From: Pseudomonadota bacterium
GTDB lineage: Bacteria > Pseudomonadota > Alphaproteobacteria > Acetobacterales > Acetobacteraceae
Direction of reading: 5' to 3'
Assembly (NCBI GenBank): GCA_021826565.1
Contig: JAKAZJ010000180.1
Span: 1-5,413 of the forward strand
DNA length: 5,413 nt
Positions 1-5,413 of this stretch are shown here, one piece after another. A program made the position numbers and the translations under genes. The stretch's first letter is position 1, and the number at the start of each line of letters is the position of its first letter. Below the pieces are notes generated by a model that had not been told where the DNA came from, made no database searches, and was given only the letters and a program-made list of their open reading frames with translations.

Positions 1-218
1 TGCGCGATCTGGGCCGCGATCTGGTCGCGATCGCCCGCGACGGCCTGACCGCCCGCGCCCGACGCGACCACGGGACCGGGCAGGATGAGGCCGGCATACT
101 CGATCCGCTGGACGCGATCCTCACCGGCGCGCCCAGCCAGGCGCAGCACTGGCTGGCCCGCTACCAAGGTCCCTGGGCGGGCGAAGCCGGCAGAATCTTT
201 GCCGAGGCCGAGATTTGA
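1..218 (+). CDS. gshA: Glutamate-cysteine ligase, C-terminal end (5' truncated by window edge)
   Basis: Only the last 71 codons are present. The reading frame uses codons starting at base 3 and ends at TGA 216-218. Glutamate-cysteine ligase joins L-glutamate to L-cysteine using ATP, the first and usually rate-limiting step of glutathione synthesis in the cytoplasm. The call rests on the tail. An LVAIARDGLTARAR helix is followed by an acidic insert, then ILDPLDAIL, and then a segment containing RYQGPWAG close to the end. This matches the order I recall from plant/alphaproteobacterial-type GshA proteins: AR.GL.ARA, FL.PLDEI and RYHGPWGG, ending a few residues later. The usual YHGPW is YQGPW here. 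The ATP-grasp-like catalytic core lies outside the window and cannot be checked. The next gene follows in the same direction after 64 bases, so co-transcription is possible. The identification is from remembered family features. Confidence 0.8.
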   Translation, partial: RDLGRDLVAIARDGLTARARRDHGTGQDEAGILDPLDAILTGAPSQAQHWLARYQGPWAGEAGRIFAEAEI

Positions 219-282
219 TCGGCCTATTACGTCCTATGCGTGCATTTAGGCTTGCCAATACAACCCTGACGCTCACAATGGC

Positions 283-2379
283 GTGATGTTGCCGCCCGCA
301 CCCGCGCCGTCCGAACGTACCCCGCCGCCCGGCGCTGTCCTGCGGCTGCGCCTGATCGGCCAGATGGAGGCCTGGACCGTCAGTGCCGAGCCGGTGCTGC
401 CGGTCGGGCGCAAGACCCGCGCACTGCTCGCGATCGTCGCCTTGTCCGCGCCGCGCCCGGCGTTGCGTGGACGATTAGCCGAGCTGCTGTGGAGCCGCCG
501 GCCCGAGGAACAGGCCCGCGCCTCGCTGCGCCAGGAGATCCATCGCCTGCTGGAATCGCTTGCCCCGGCGGGAAGCGACATCCTGAGCGTGACCCGCGAT
601 CATCTGACGCTTCGCCCCGGTGCGGTCTGGGTGGATGTGGACCAGGTGATGCGCGCCTCGGTCGATGCGCCGGCGCCGTTGTCGTTGCTGGACGGCGATC
701 TGCTGGAGGACCTGAGCGGGCTCGACCCCAGCTTCGATTCCTGGCTCGCGGTGGAACGTGAGCGGATCCGCGACCATGGCCGTACCCTGGCCGAGGACCT
801 GTTGCGCGGCCTGTCCGACCCGGACACTGCGATCCCCGCCGCGCAGCAGTTGCTGCGGATCGACCGCGCGCATGAAGGGGCGTGGCGAGCGCTGATGAAA
901 TCCCACGCCGCGCGCGGCGAGCGCGGCATGGCGATCCAGGCCTATGACCGCTGCCGGGCGGTTCTGGCCGATTTGTTGGACGCCGCGCCCTCGGCCGAGA
1001 CGCAGCGGCTCCTGACCGAGATCCGCGGCCCCTCCGGTTCGCGCATGCCGCACCGCCCGCCGGCGCCGCTGCCGACGGCCGAGGAAATGGAGGAGCCGCC
1101 GCTGCTGGCCGAGGCGCCGCAGGGCGGGGCGCGCGGCGGGGCGCATATCGGCGTGCTGCCATTCACCCTGATCGGGGCGGGCGAGGAATACGCCCATCTC
1201 GGCCCGGGATTTGCCGAGGAAATCACCGCGGCGCTGTCGCGGTTCCGCTGGATGTTCGTGGCGTCGTCCTCGTCGCTGGCCCGCTTCGCCGACGAAAACC
1301 GCGACGAGGTCACGATCCGCCGCCTGTTCGGGCTGGACTATCTGTTGCACGGCAGCATCCAGATCGTGCGCAACCGGCTGCGGGTGACGGTACGGCTGCT
1401 GGATCTGCGCCAGGCCAACCAGGTGGTCTGGGCGCGTCGTTTCGACCGCCAGTCGAACGACCTTCTGTCCTTGCAGGACGAGATCGCCGCCGAAGTGGTG
1501 GCGCAGACCGACCCCGAGATTCTGCTGATCGAGGCGCGCCGGGTTGCCGCCCGCCCACATGCCGCCACCTCCGCCTATCACCTGGTGTTGCGCGCGCTGG
1601 TCCTGATCAACCGGCTGGAACGCGACGCGCTGGTTCAGGCAGGTGCGCTGCTGCGCGAGGCGGTGGATCGCGACCCTGATTATGCCGCCGCCCATGCCTG
1701 GTTCGCCTATTGGCAGACCTTCATGGTCGGCCAGCATTGGACCGACGACGCCGAGGCGTCGCTGGCGGCAGCCGAGCGCCTGGCTGATCGCGCCATTCTG
1801 CTCGACCCGTTCGACGCCCGCGGCCTGACCATTTGCGGCCATGTCCGCGCCTTCCTGCACCGCCGCCTGGACGAGGCGCTGATTCTGCACGAGCGCGCGC
1901 TGTCGCTGAACCCGAATCTGGCGATGGCCTGGGCGCTGTCGGCGGTGACGCATGCCTATCTGGGCAACGTGGCCGAGGCCGAACGGCGCAACCTGCGCTA
2001 CAAGAAATTGTCGCCGTTCGATCCGTTCGCGTTCTTCTTCGACGCGTTCTTCGTGCTGATCCACCTGATGAAGACGGATTACGAATCGGCTGCGGCGATC
2101 GGGCGGTCGGTGGTGGGGATGAATCCGGCTTTCTCTGCCGCCTACAAGCCGTATCTGGCCGCCGTCGGGTATCTGGGTCGGGCGCAGGAGGCAGCGGTGG
2201 TGCGCAAGCGGCTGCTCTCGATCGAGCCGGATTTCTCGATCGCGCGGTTCCTGGAGACCACGCCGATGCAGCAGGAATCCGACCGGGTGCATTTCGCCGA
2301 AGGGCTGCGTCGCGCTGGCGTGCCGGAACGGAGCGAGGCGCAGACCGCGGAGCGATTATCACGGCTGGTGCGGCTGTAG
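283..2379 (+). CDS. SARP-like transcriptional regulator with BTAD, TolB-like and TPR domains
   Basis: The 698-residue protein is probably a cytoplasmic DNA-binding regulator; I see no signal peptide or membrane segment. Residues 18-118 resemble the winged-helix start of SARP/OmpR-type activators, with GRKTRALLAIVAL, then RLAELLWSRR and ARASLRQEIHRLL, ending in WVDVDQV. Residues 119-247 look like a bacterial transcriptional activation (BTAD) domain, with LLDGDLLEDL, FDSWLAVERERIR and a helical hairpin around GAWRALMKSHAARGERGMAIQAYDRC (195-224). A proline-rich linker covers about 250-287. Residues 288-410 match the TolB-like/adenylate-cyclase-associated domain: IGVLPF, GPGFAEEITAALSR, LDYLLHGSIQ, RVTVRLLDL, VWARRFDR and LQDEIAAEV. 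Residues 430-690 form TPR-like repeats, for example ALSLNPNLAMAWALSAV. The start is GTG 283 or ATG 286, and no Shine-Dalgarno sequence precedes either. The ligand and target promoters are unknown. The domain order is clear, but control of the neighbouring gshA would be a guess. Confidence 0.88.
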   Translation: MMLPPAPAPSERTPPPGAVLRLRLIGQMEAWTVSAEPVLPVGRKTRALLAIVALSAPRPALRGRLAELLWSRRPEEQARASLRQEIHRLLESLAPAGSDILSVTRDHLTLRPGAVWVDVDQVMRASVDAPAPLSLLDGDLLEDLSGLDPSFDSWLAVERERIRDHGRTLAEDLLRGLSDPDTAIPAAQQLLRIDRAHEGAWRALMKSHAARGERGMAIQAYDRCRAVLADLLDAAPSAETQRLLTEIRGPSGSRMPHRPPAPLPTAEEMEEPPLLAEAPQGGARGGAHIGVLPFTLIGAGEEYAHLGPGFAEEITAALSRFRWMFVASSSSLARFADENRDEVTIRRLFGLDYLLHGSIQIVRNRLRVTVRLLDLRQANQVVWARRFDRQSNDLLSLQDEIAAEVVAQTDPEILLIEARRVAARPHAATSAYHLVLRALVLINRLERDALVQAGALLREAVDRDPDYAAAHAWFAYWQTFMVGQHWTDDAEASLAAAERLADRAILLDPFDARGLTICGHVRAFLHRRLDEALILHERALSLNPNLAMAWALSAVTHAYLGNVAEAERRNLRYKKLSPFDPFAFFFDAFFVLIHLMKTDYESAAAIGRSVVGMNPAFSAAYKPYLAAVGYLGRAQEAAVVRKRLLSIEPDFSIARFLETTPMQQESDRVHFAEGLRRAGVPERSEAQTAERLSRLVRL

Positions 2380-2388
2380 GCGTCCATG

Positions 2389-2410
2389 GGGTCGGAGCCG
2401 ACCCGTTTGT
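2389..2410 (+). terminator. Possible rho-independent terminator of the regulator gene
   Basis: Nine bases after the regulator's TAG stop, GGGTCG (2389-2394) pairs perfectly with CGACCC (2399-2404) across a GAGC loop, and GTTTGT follows directly. The T tract is short and interrupted, so this is a weak intrinsic terminator at best. It sits in the 71-base gap between two convergent genes, where a terminator is expected. Read on the minus strand, the hairpin has no T tract after it, so it would serve the plus-strand gene only. Confidence 0.45.
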
Positions 2411-2450
2411 CAAACTGCAACACGACCCGCGCGATCCCGGCGCACGCGGC

Positions 2451-4325
2451 TCAGAACCCGAACATGTGGTCCAGCGCGAAGCCGCCGGCAGCGTCTTCCA
2501 ACCCGTGATAGCCGAACAGCCGGCAGGTGGGATCGCGCACCAGCACATACCCCTCGGTCCCGGCACGGGCCAATGCGGCGGCGGCGAATACTGCCTCCGG
2601 TTCCACCAGCGCGGAGCCGCCGCAGGGGATCGTCAGCGGGGTCTCGGCGATCCGCGCGCCGGTCGCGTCGTGCAGTTCGAGCATGGTGGCCGACCGCGCC
2701 GCCCAGGCCGCCGAGGCCGGGTAGATCAGCACTGCGAAGCCGCGTCGTCCGCCCTCGCCCAGACGTAGGAACAGCCGGGTGGACAGGCCGGGCGGCGGGC
2801 CGGAATAGGATTGCGGTTCGTCGCGCCAGGTCATCAGCGTGTTGAAGATATGCGCGCCGAAGCTGGATTCCGCGACGTGGCCGTTGTCGCGCCGTTCCCA
2901 GCGGAACAGTGCGTGCAGCCACCCGTCGGCGCCGCCGCCGTCGCGGAAATCATACACCAGTTCGCCGTGGCCGGCGCGGAGCTCGGGAAAGCTGTCGAGG
3001 TCTACCGCCAGCGCGTGGTCGCGCGGCAGGCGGCCGAGGAAACGCTGTGCCACGCAGCGCCCGGCGGCGTCGAACAGATCGAGCCGCAGCGGCAGGTCGG
3101 CCTGCGAAAGCGCCATCGGCGTCGGCTGCACGATCGTGCGGAACCGCGCCGGGTCCAGGATGGGGAACGGCAGCAGGAAGCCGCGGCCCAGCGTGGCGGG
3201 CAGGGCTGGGATGGCCGGGTCGGGGCGCAGATCGCCGCGCTCCACATTCACATGGGCGATACGCGTGCGGCCGGCGCGGGTGATTTCGTAGCGCGGGCGG
3301 ACGATGTGGCGTCCGGCGCGCAGTTCGATCTGCGCCGGCCAGGCGAGGCCCGGGAGCATGGCCGCCACATCCACGGCTATGGTGGCGAACGGGCCGACGG
3401 CGCGGTCCAGGGGCACCGGGGCCTCCGCGCCCATGCGGTCGAACGCCACGGCGCCGGGTGGGATCGGCACGGCGTGGCTGTTCTGCAGCCACAGGATCAC
3501 GCGTTCCCCCGGCGCCGGCGCGGGCAAGCCGGCGAAGCGGTCGGAGGGCCAGGCATTGGCGTCATGGGTGCAGGACAGGCTGGGGCCGTCGGGGGCGAAT
3601 ATGTCCAGCGCGTATTTCACCACGTCGTGGCCGGCGGCACCGATCGCGTGCAGGAACAATTGGCCGGTGAAGGGCGGCAGGCCGAAGCGGGCGCGGATCG
3701 CGCGGCTGTCGATGGCGAAGCCGCCGGGGCCATTCGGGAGAGACTGTTCCCAGGTGGCGAGCGTGTTGCCGTCGGCGTCGAACAGCCGCAGCCAGAAGCG
3801 CACCGGACCGGCGCCGTAGCCGGACCAGTAGTTCGCCGAGACGAGGCGCGTGGACAGCCCATCCTGGTCCCGGAAGAAGGCGAAATTGGTGGCGAAGTTC
3901 AGCCGGTCCAGATAGCGCGCGCGCTGAGTCAGCAGCGCGTCCGGTAACCGGGCCTGGTCCAGCGAGGCGACCGCGGCGCCCGCCGGCACCAGGGCCGCGA
4001 CTCGGGCGGCGTGGCGCGTCGCGTCGAACGCGGCGATCAGGACCGAGCGAGCGTCGGCACGCGGCAGATCGGTCAGCGGACGGGCGGTGAGACCGCCGCG
4101 CGCGGTGCCGACGGCCTCGGTGGCGTGGACGTAAAGGGAGGTGGCGCCGGGCAAGGGGTACATGGCCAGGAGCGGATCGGCCAGACCTTCCGGGTCGTAG
4201 ATCGCCACCGGTGGGGCGAGAGTGGCGTAGAGAAGCGCGATCGCCTCGGCCGCCAGCGGATGGGCCAGCGCCTTGTAGATGACGTTGCCGCCGGCGCGGT
4301 TGTCGAAGGTCTGGATGGCGAGCAT
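2451..4325 (-). CDS. Hypothetical protein, 624 aa, with four divergent beta-rich repeats
   Basis: I do not recognise a named family. The frame runs from ATG (complement of 4323-4325) to TGA (complement of 2451-2453). There is no convincing signal peptide or membrane helix, so the protein is probably cytoplasmic. Residues 1-135 look alpha/beta, with short hydrophobic strands (PPVAIYDPEG, SVLIAAFDATRHAARVAALV). A conserved-looking stretch follows, LDRLNFATNFAFFRD (139-153) and ANYWSGYG (164-171). The rest appears to hold four diverged copies of one beta-sandwich-like unit, at roughly 174-258, 275-362, 411-500 and 545-621. Three of them begin with a strand ending in a turn: LFDADG, LFDAAG or LHDATG. 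Each then has a strand such as FAIDSRAI, IAVDVAAML or LAVDLDSF, and later a strand pair closing near a histidine (THD, AHV, AHI, DHM). The Shine-Dalgarno is weak (CCGGA upstream). The gene converges on the regulator and diverges from mntA. A role in binding sugar or protein is possible but unsupported. Confidence 0.8.
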   Translation of the reverse strand: MLAIQTFDNRAGGNVIYKALAHPLAAEAIALLYATLAPPVAIYDPEGLADPLLAMYPLPGATSLYVHATEAVGTARGGLTARPLTDLPRADARSVLIAAFDATRHAARVAALVPAGAAVASLDQARLPDALLTQRARYLDRLNFATNFAFFRDQDGLSTRLVSANYWSGYGAGPVRFWLRLFDADGNTLATWEQSLPNGPGGFAIDSRAIRARFGLPPFTGQLFLHAIGAAGHDVVKYALDIFAPDGPSLSCTHDANAWPSDRFAGLPAPAPGERVILWLQNSHAVPIPPGAVAFDRMGAEAPVPLDRAVGPFATIAVDVAAMLPGLAWPAQIELRAGRHIVRPRYEITRAGRTRIAHVNVERGDLRPDPAIPALPATLGRGFLLPFPILDPARFRTIVQPTPMALSQADLPLRLDLFDAAGRCVAQRFLGRLPRDHALAVDLDSFPELRAGHGELVYDFRDGGGADGWLHALFRWERRDNGHVAESSFGAHIFNTLMTWRDEPQSYSGPPPGLSTRLFLRLGEGGRRGFAVLIYPASAAWAARSATMLELHDATGARIAETPLTIPCGGSALVEPEAVFAAAALARAGTEGYVLVRDPTCRLFGYHGLEDAAGGFALDHMFGF

Positions 4326-4411
4326 GGGGTCCGGAGCCGCTTGGGGTCAGGGCGCTTTAGCGGCGGGCGGCGAGGCTGTCACGCGGGCGGGCGAATGCCG
4401 ATGTTTGTGGT

Positions 4412-4415
4412 GAGG
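4412..4415 (+). promoter_or_regulatory. Shine-Dalgarno sequence of mntA
   Basis: GAGG, within TGAGGAAC, lies seven bases before ATG 4423. This is the clearest ribosome binding site in the window. It fixes the mntA start, and so the antitoxin begins at MTREEALARL. No confident -35/-10 pair was found in the 97 bases between this gene and the divergent gene ending at 4325. Confidence 0.7.
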
Positions 4416-4422
4416 AACATCG

Positions 4423-4716
4423 ATGACACGTGAGGAAGCCCTGGCGAGGCTGCGTCGGCATGAGGCCGATCTACGGAAGCTGGGCGTCAACAGCCTGTTT
4501 CTGTTCGGATCGACCGCGCGGGGGGAGGCGCGTGCGTCCTCGGACGTCGATCTGTTCAATGATGACGAGAAAGGGACCCTGGGGCTGCTGGAGGTAATCG
4601 GGATCGAAGAGGCGGCCTCCGGGTCTCTGGGCTGCAAGGCTGACGCCATGCCGCGACGGGGAATCAATCGGTTCGTGCGGTCTCGGGCCGAAGCCGAGGC
4701 GGTTCGGGTGTTCTGA
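4423..4716 (+). CDS. mntA: MntA-like minimal nucleotidyltransferase antitoxin (MNT-HEPN system)
   Basis: This 97-residue protein is a full-length minimal nucleotidyltransferase. The catalytic signature GS-x10-DxD is exact: G29-S30 in LFGSTARGEA, then D41 and D43 in SSDVDLFND. A third acidic residue fits at D74 in KADAM, and the ending EAEAVRVF is typical of the group. In characterised MntA/HepT pairs the MNT protein neutralises the HEPN toxin by transferring AMP from ATP to a tyrosine next to the toxin's active site. Retention of all three metal-binding acids suggests that this copy could still be active; that is inference. Its TGA overlaps the ATG of the HEPN gene (TGATG, 4714-4718), indicating translational coupling in a two-gene operon. 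The 97-residue length is normal for the family. The main alternative is another role for a stand-alone nucleotidyltransferase, which is less likely given the neighbour. Confidence 0.9.
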   Translation: MTREEALARLRRHEADLRKLGVNSLFLFGSTARGEARASSDVDLFNDDEKGTLGLLEVIGIEEAASGSLGCKADAMPRRGINRFVRSRAEAEAVRVF

Positions 4717-5154
4717 TGGCGGAGAAGTCGCTCCTGCCCCGGCTGGACCATATTGTCGGAGCCATCGGACGCATTCGCGCGGCGACCGATGATATCGATC
4801 TTGCGGCGTTCGAACAGGACTGGCGCCCGCAAATGATCGTGGAGCGGGCGTTGGAGATCATCTCGGAGGCAAGTCGCCACCTTGCCTGATGCGCCGAAGG
4901 GCCGTCATCCCGGCATCCCCTGGCCGCGGATCGTCGCGATCCAGAATCGGCTGCGGCATGAGTATGACCAGGCACTGCCTGATGTTCTTTGGAAGGTTGG
5001 TCGGGAGGATCTGCTGGCGCTGGAATATACATGCCAGATCGAACTGACGCTGGAGCAGGATCGGGAGCGCGCCCGGGACCGGCTGGAGGACGAAGCGGCA
5101 CTGCACCAGGGTCGAGGGCAAAAGCCCAGTCCCGGCAAACCGGAGCATGATTGA
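4716..5154 (+). pseudogene. hepT: HepT-like HEPN toxin (DUF86), interrupted by a single-base frameshift
   Basis: The gene starts at ATG 4716, overlapping the mntA stop, and reads MAEKSLLPRLDHIVGAI through EIISEASRH before reaching TGA 4887-4889 after 57 codons. From 4882 the +1 frame continues the HepT family pattern without a gap: LPDAP, RHPGIPWPRI, NRLRHEYDQ, VLWKVGREDLLAL, ending at TGA 5152-5154. Skipping one base at about 4881 gives a 145-residue protein, somewhat long for DUF86 because of a charged, low-complexity tail after about residue 112. HepT toxins are HEPN ribonucleases with an RX4-6H motif, and the tyrosine in HxY is the AMPylation target of MntA. Here the histidine (H81) and tyrosine (Y83) remain, but the position five before the histidine is glutamine (Q76), not arginine. 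As written the toxin is truncated before its active site and is probably inactive. A sequencing error or +1 recoding would restore it. Confidence 0.85.
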
Positions 5155-5207
5155 TGACGCACGGCACCGACGTCGTGATTTCCGAGCGCGGTATCGCGCT
5201 GACCTGA
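5154..5207 (+). CDS. Possible 17-codon ORF overlapping the hepT stop
   Basis: ATG 5154-5156 overlaps the TGA that ends the hepT frame (TGATG), the same arrangement as the mntA/hepT junction. It reads MTHGTDVVISERGIALT and then stops. This could be a small translationally coupled peptide, the remnant 5' end of a longer gene, or chance. I do not recognise the peptide and see no independent ribosome binding site. It is listed mainly because of the overlap geometry. Confidence 0.15.
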   Translation: MTHGTDVVISERGIALT

Positions 5208-5413
5208 TCACCGCATTCCTTCGATTTTTGGAGGCCCGACTTCCTGGAGGGGCGGCAACTTCCGAGCGGTGCCACGGCGCCCCCTGGTCACTGGCAGCAG
5301 GCGCACAGAAATCGATGCAAGGGGTCGGATGCCCGTGACCCCTGGCTTGCGTGTGCGATGGCCTTGGCAGGGCCGCCAGGCTGTCCGAAGGATTCAGTTC
5401 CGCCACGACGGAT
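5155..5413. other. Region without a supportable gene
   Basis: After hepT no reading frame on either strand shows a recognisable protein pattern. The plus frame opened by ATG 5147 gives a 63-residue arginine-rich product typical of spurious frames. The minus frames that cross here are out of phase with, and antisense to, hepT. The plus frame from 5208 stays open to the window end but lacks a start and any familiar motif. The region may be intergenic or decayed. The hairpin at 5317-5350 is the only structure I see. Confidence 0.4.
5317..5350 (+). other. Bulged hairpin in the region downstream of hepT
   Basis: GCAAGGGGTC (5317-5326) pairs with GACCC (5337-5341) and CTTGC (5346-5350). This gives a ten-pair stem broken by a four-base bulge (CTGG) on one side, with a ten-base loop. 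Read without the bulge, the inner stem is seven pairs (AGGGGTC/GACCCCT). No T tract follows on the plus strand, so it does not look like a standard intrinsic terminator. It could be a transcript-end structure or part of an upstream regulatory region for a gene beyond the window, or chance in G/C-rich DNA. Confidence 0.25.

Noticed and set aside
219..282. Possible promoter between gshA and the regulator (TTGCCA 252-257)
   Set aside because: A 17-base spacer leads only to ACAATG, which is a poor -10 box and overlaps the start region. Not strong enough to annotate.
475..2292. 605-codon minus-strand open frame antisense to the regulator
   Set aside because: It is rich in Arg, Gln, His and Gly with no family pattern, and lies opposite a gene with clear domains. 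It is typical of the antisense frame of GC-rich coding DNA.
1721..2566. 281-codon minus-strand frame crossing the convergent intergenic gap
   Set aside because: It is Pro/Arg/Ser-rich, overlaps the ends of two better-supported genes and contains no recognisable domain.
2811..3947. 378-codon plus-strand open frame
   Set aside because: It is antisense to the 624-residue gene, with repetitive Arg/Gly/Ala composition and no motif. The minus-strand frame has a normal composition and fits the convergent layout.
4336..4364. Inverted repeat GCCGCT/AGCGGC in the divergent gap
   Set aside because: A six-pair stem with a 17-base loop is common by chance in this base composition, and no operator logic supports it.
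5147..5338. 63-codon plus-strand frame starting inside the end of hepT
   Set aside because: The product is arginine-rich and unlike any family I know, with no ribosome site. The overlap is likely accidental.
4858..5406. 182-codon minus-strand frame covering the hepT 3' part
   Set aside because: It is antisense to the HepT pattern and has no family-like motif. It seems to be a chance open frame.

Overview
The window looks like chromosome from a high-GC alphaproteobacterium, most likely order Rhodospirillales and perhaps family Acetobacteraceae. This rests on the strong G/C bias at third codon positions, a plant/alphaproteobacterial-type GshA C-terminus, and HEPN/MNT proteins of a type I remember from alphaproteobacteria. 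The taxonomic call is inference from protein character, not a database match.

Layout. (1) Bases 1-218 (+) hold the 3' end of a gene whose last 71 residues read as glutamate-cysteine ligase (gshA). (2) Bases 283-2379 (+) encode a 698-residue cytoplasmic regulator. It joins a SARP-like winged helix, a BTAD helical-repeat domain, a TolB-like/adenylate-cyclase-associated domain and a C-terminal TPR array. A compact hairpin 9 bases after its stop is a plausible terminator. (3) Bases 2451-4325 (-) encode a convergent 624-residue protein of unknown function. It appears to have an alpha/beta N-terminal part followed by four divergent copies of a beta-rich unit. (4) Bases 4423-5154 (+) hold a MntA/HepT (MNT-HEPN) toxin-antitoxin pair. 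The MntA nucleotidyltransferase is intact with all its metal-binding acids. The HepT reading frame is broken by one extra base near 4881. (5) Bases 5155-5413 contain no gene I can support, only a bulged hairpin and a 17-codon ORF abutting hepT.

How the parts relate. gshA and the regulator lie in the same direction 64 bases apart and could be co-transcribed, but nothing in the sequence shows that the regulator controls glutathione synthesis. The MntA/HepT pair is a self-contained two-gene unit with an overlapping stop/start, as usual for such modules, and is probably an accessory insertion beside core genes. The points most worth checking are the hepT frameshift (decay, sequencing error or recoding), the glutamine at the position of the HepT catalytic arginine, and the repeat architecture of the unknown 624-residue protein.
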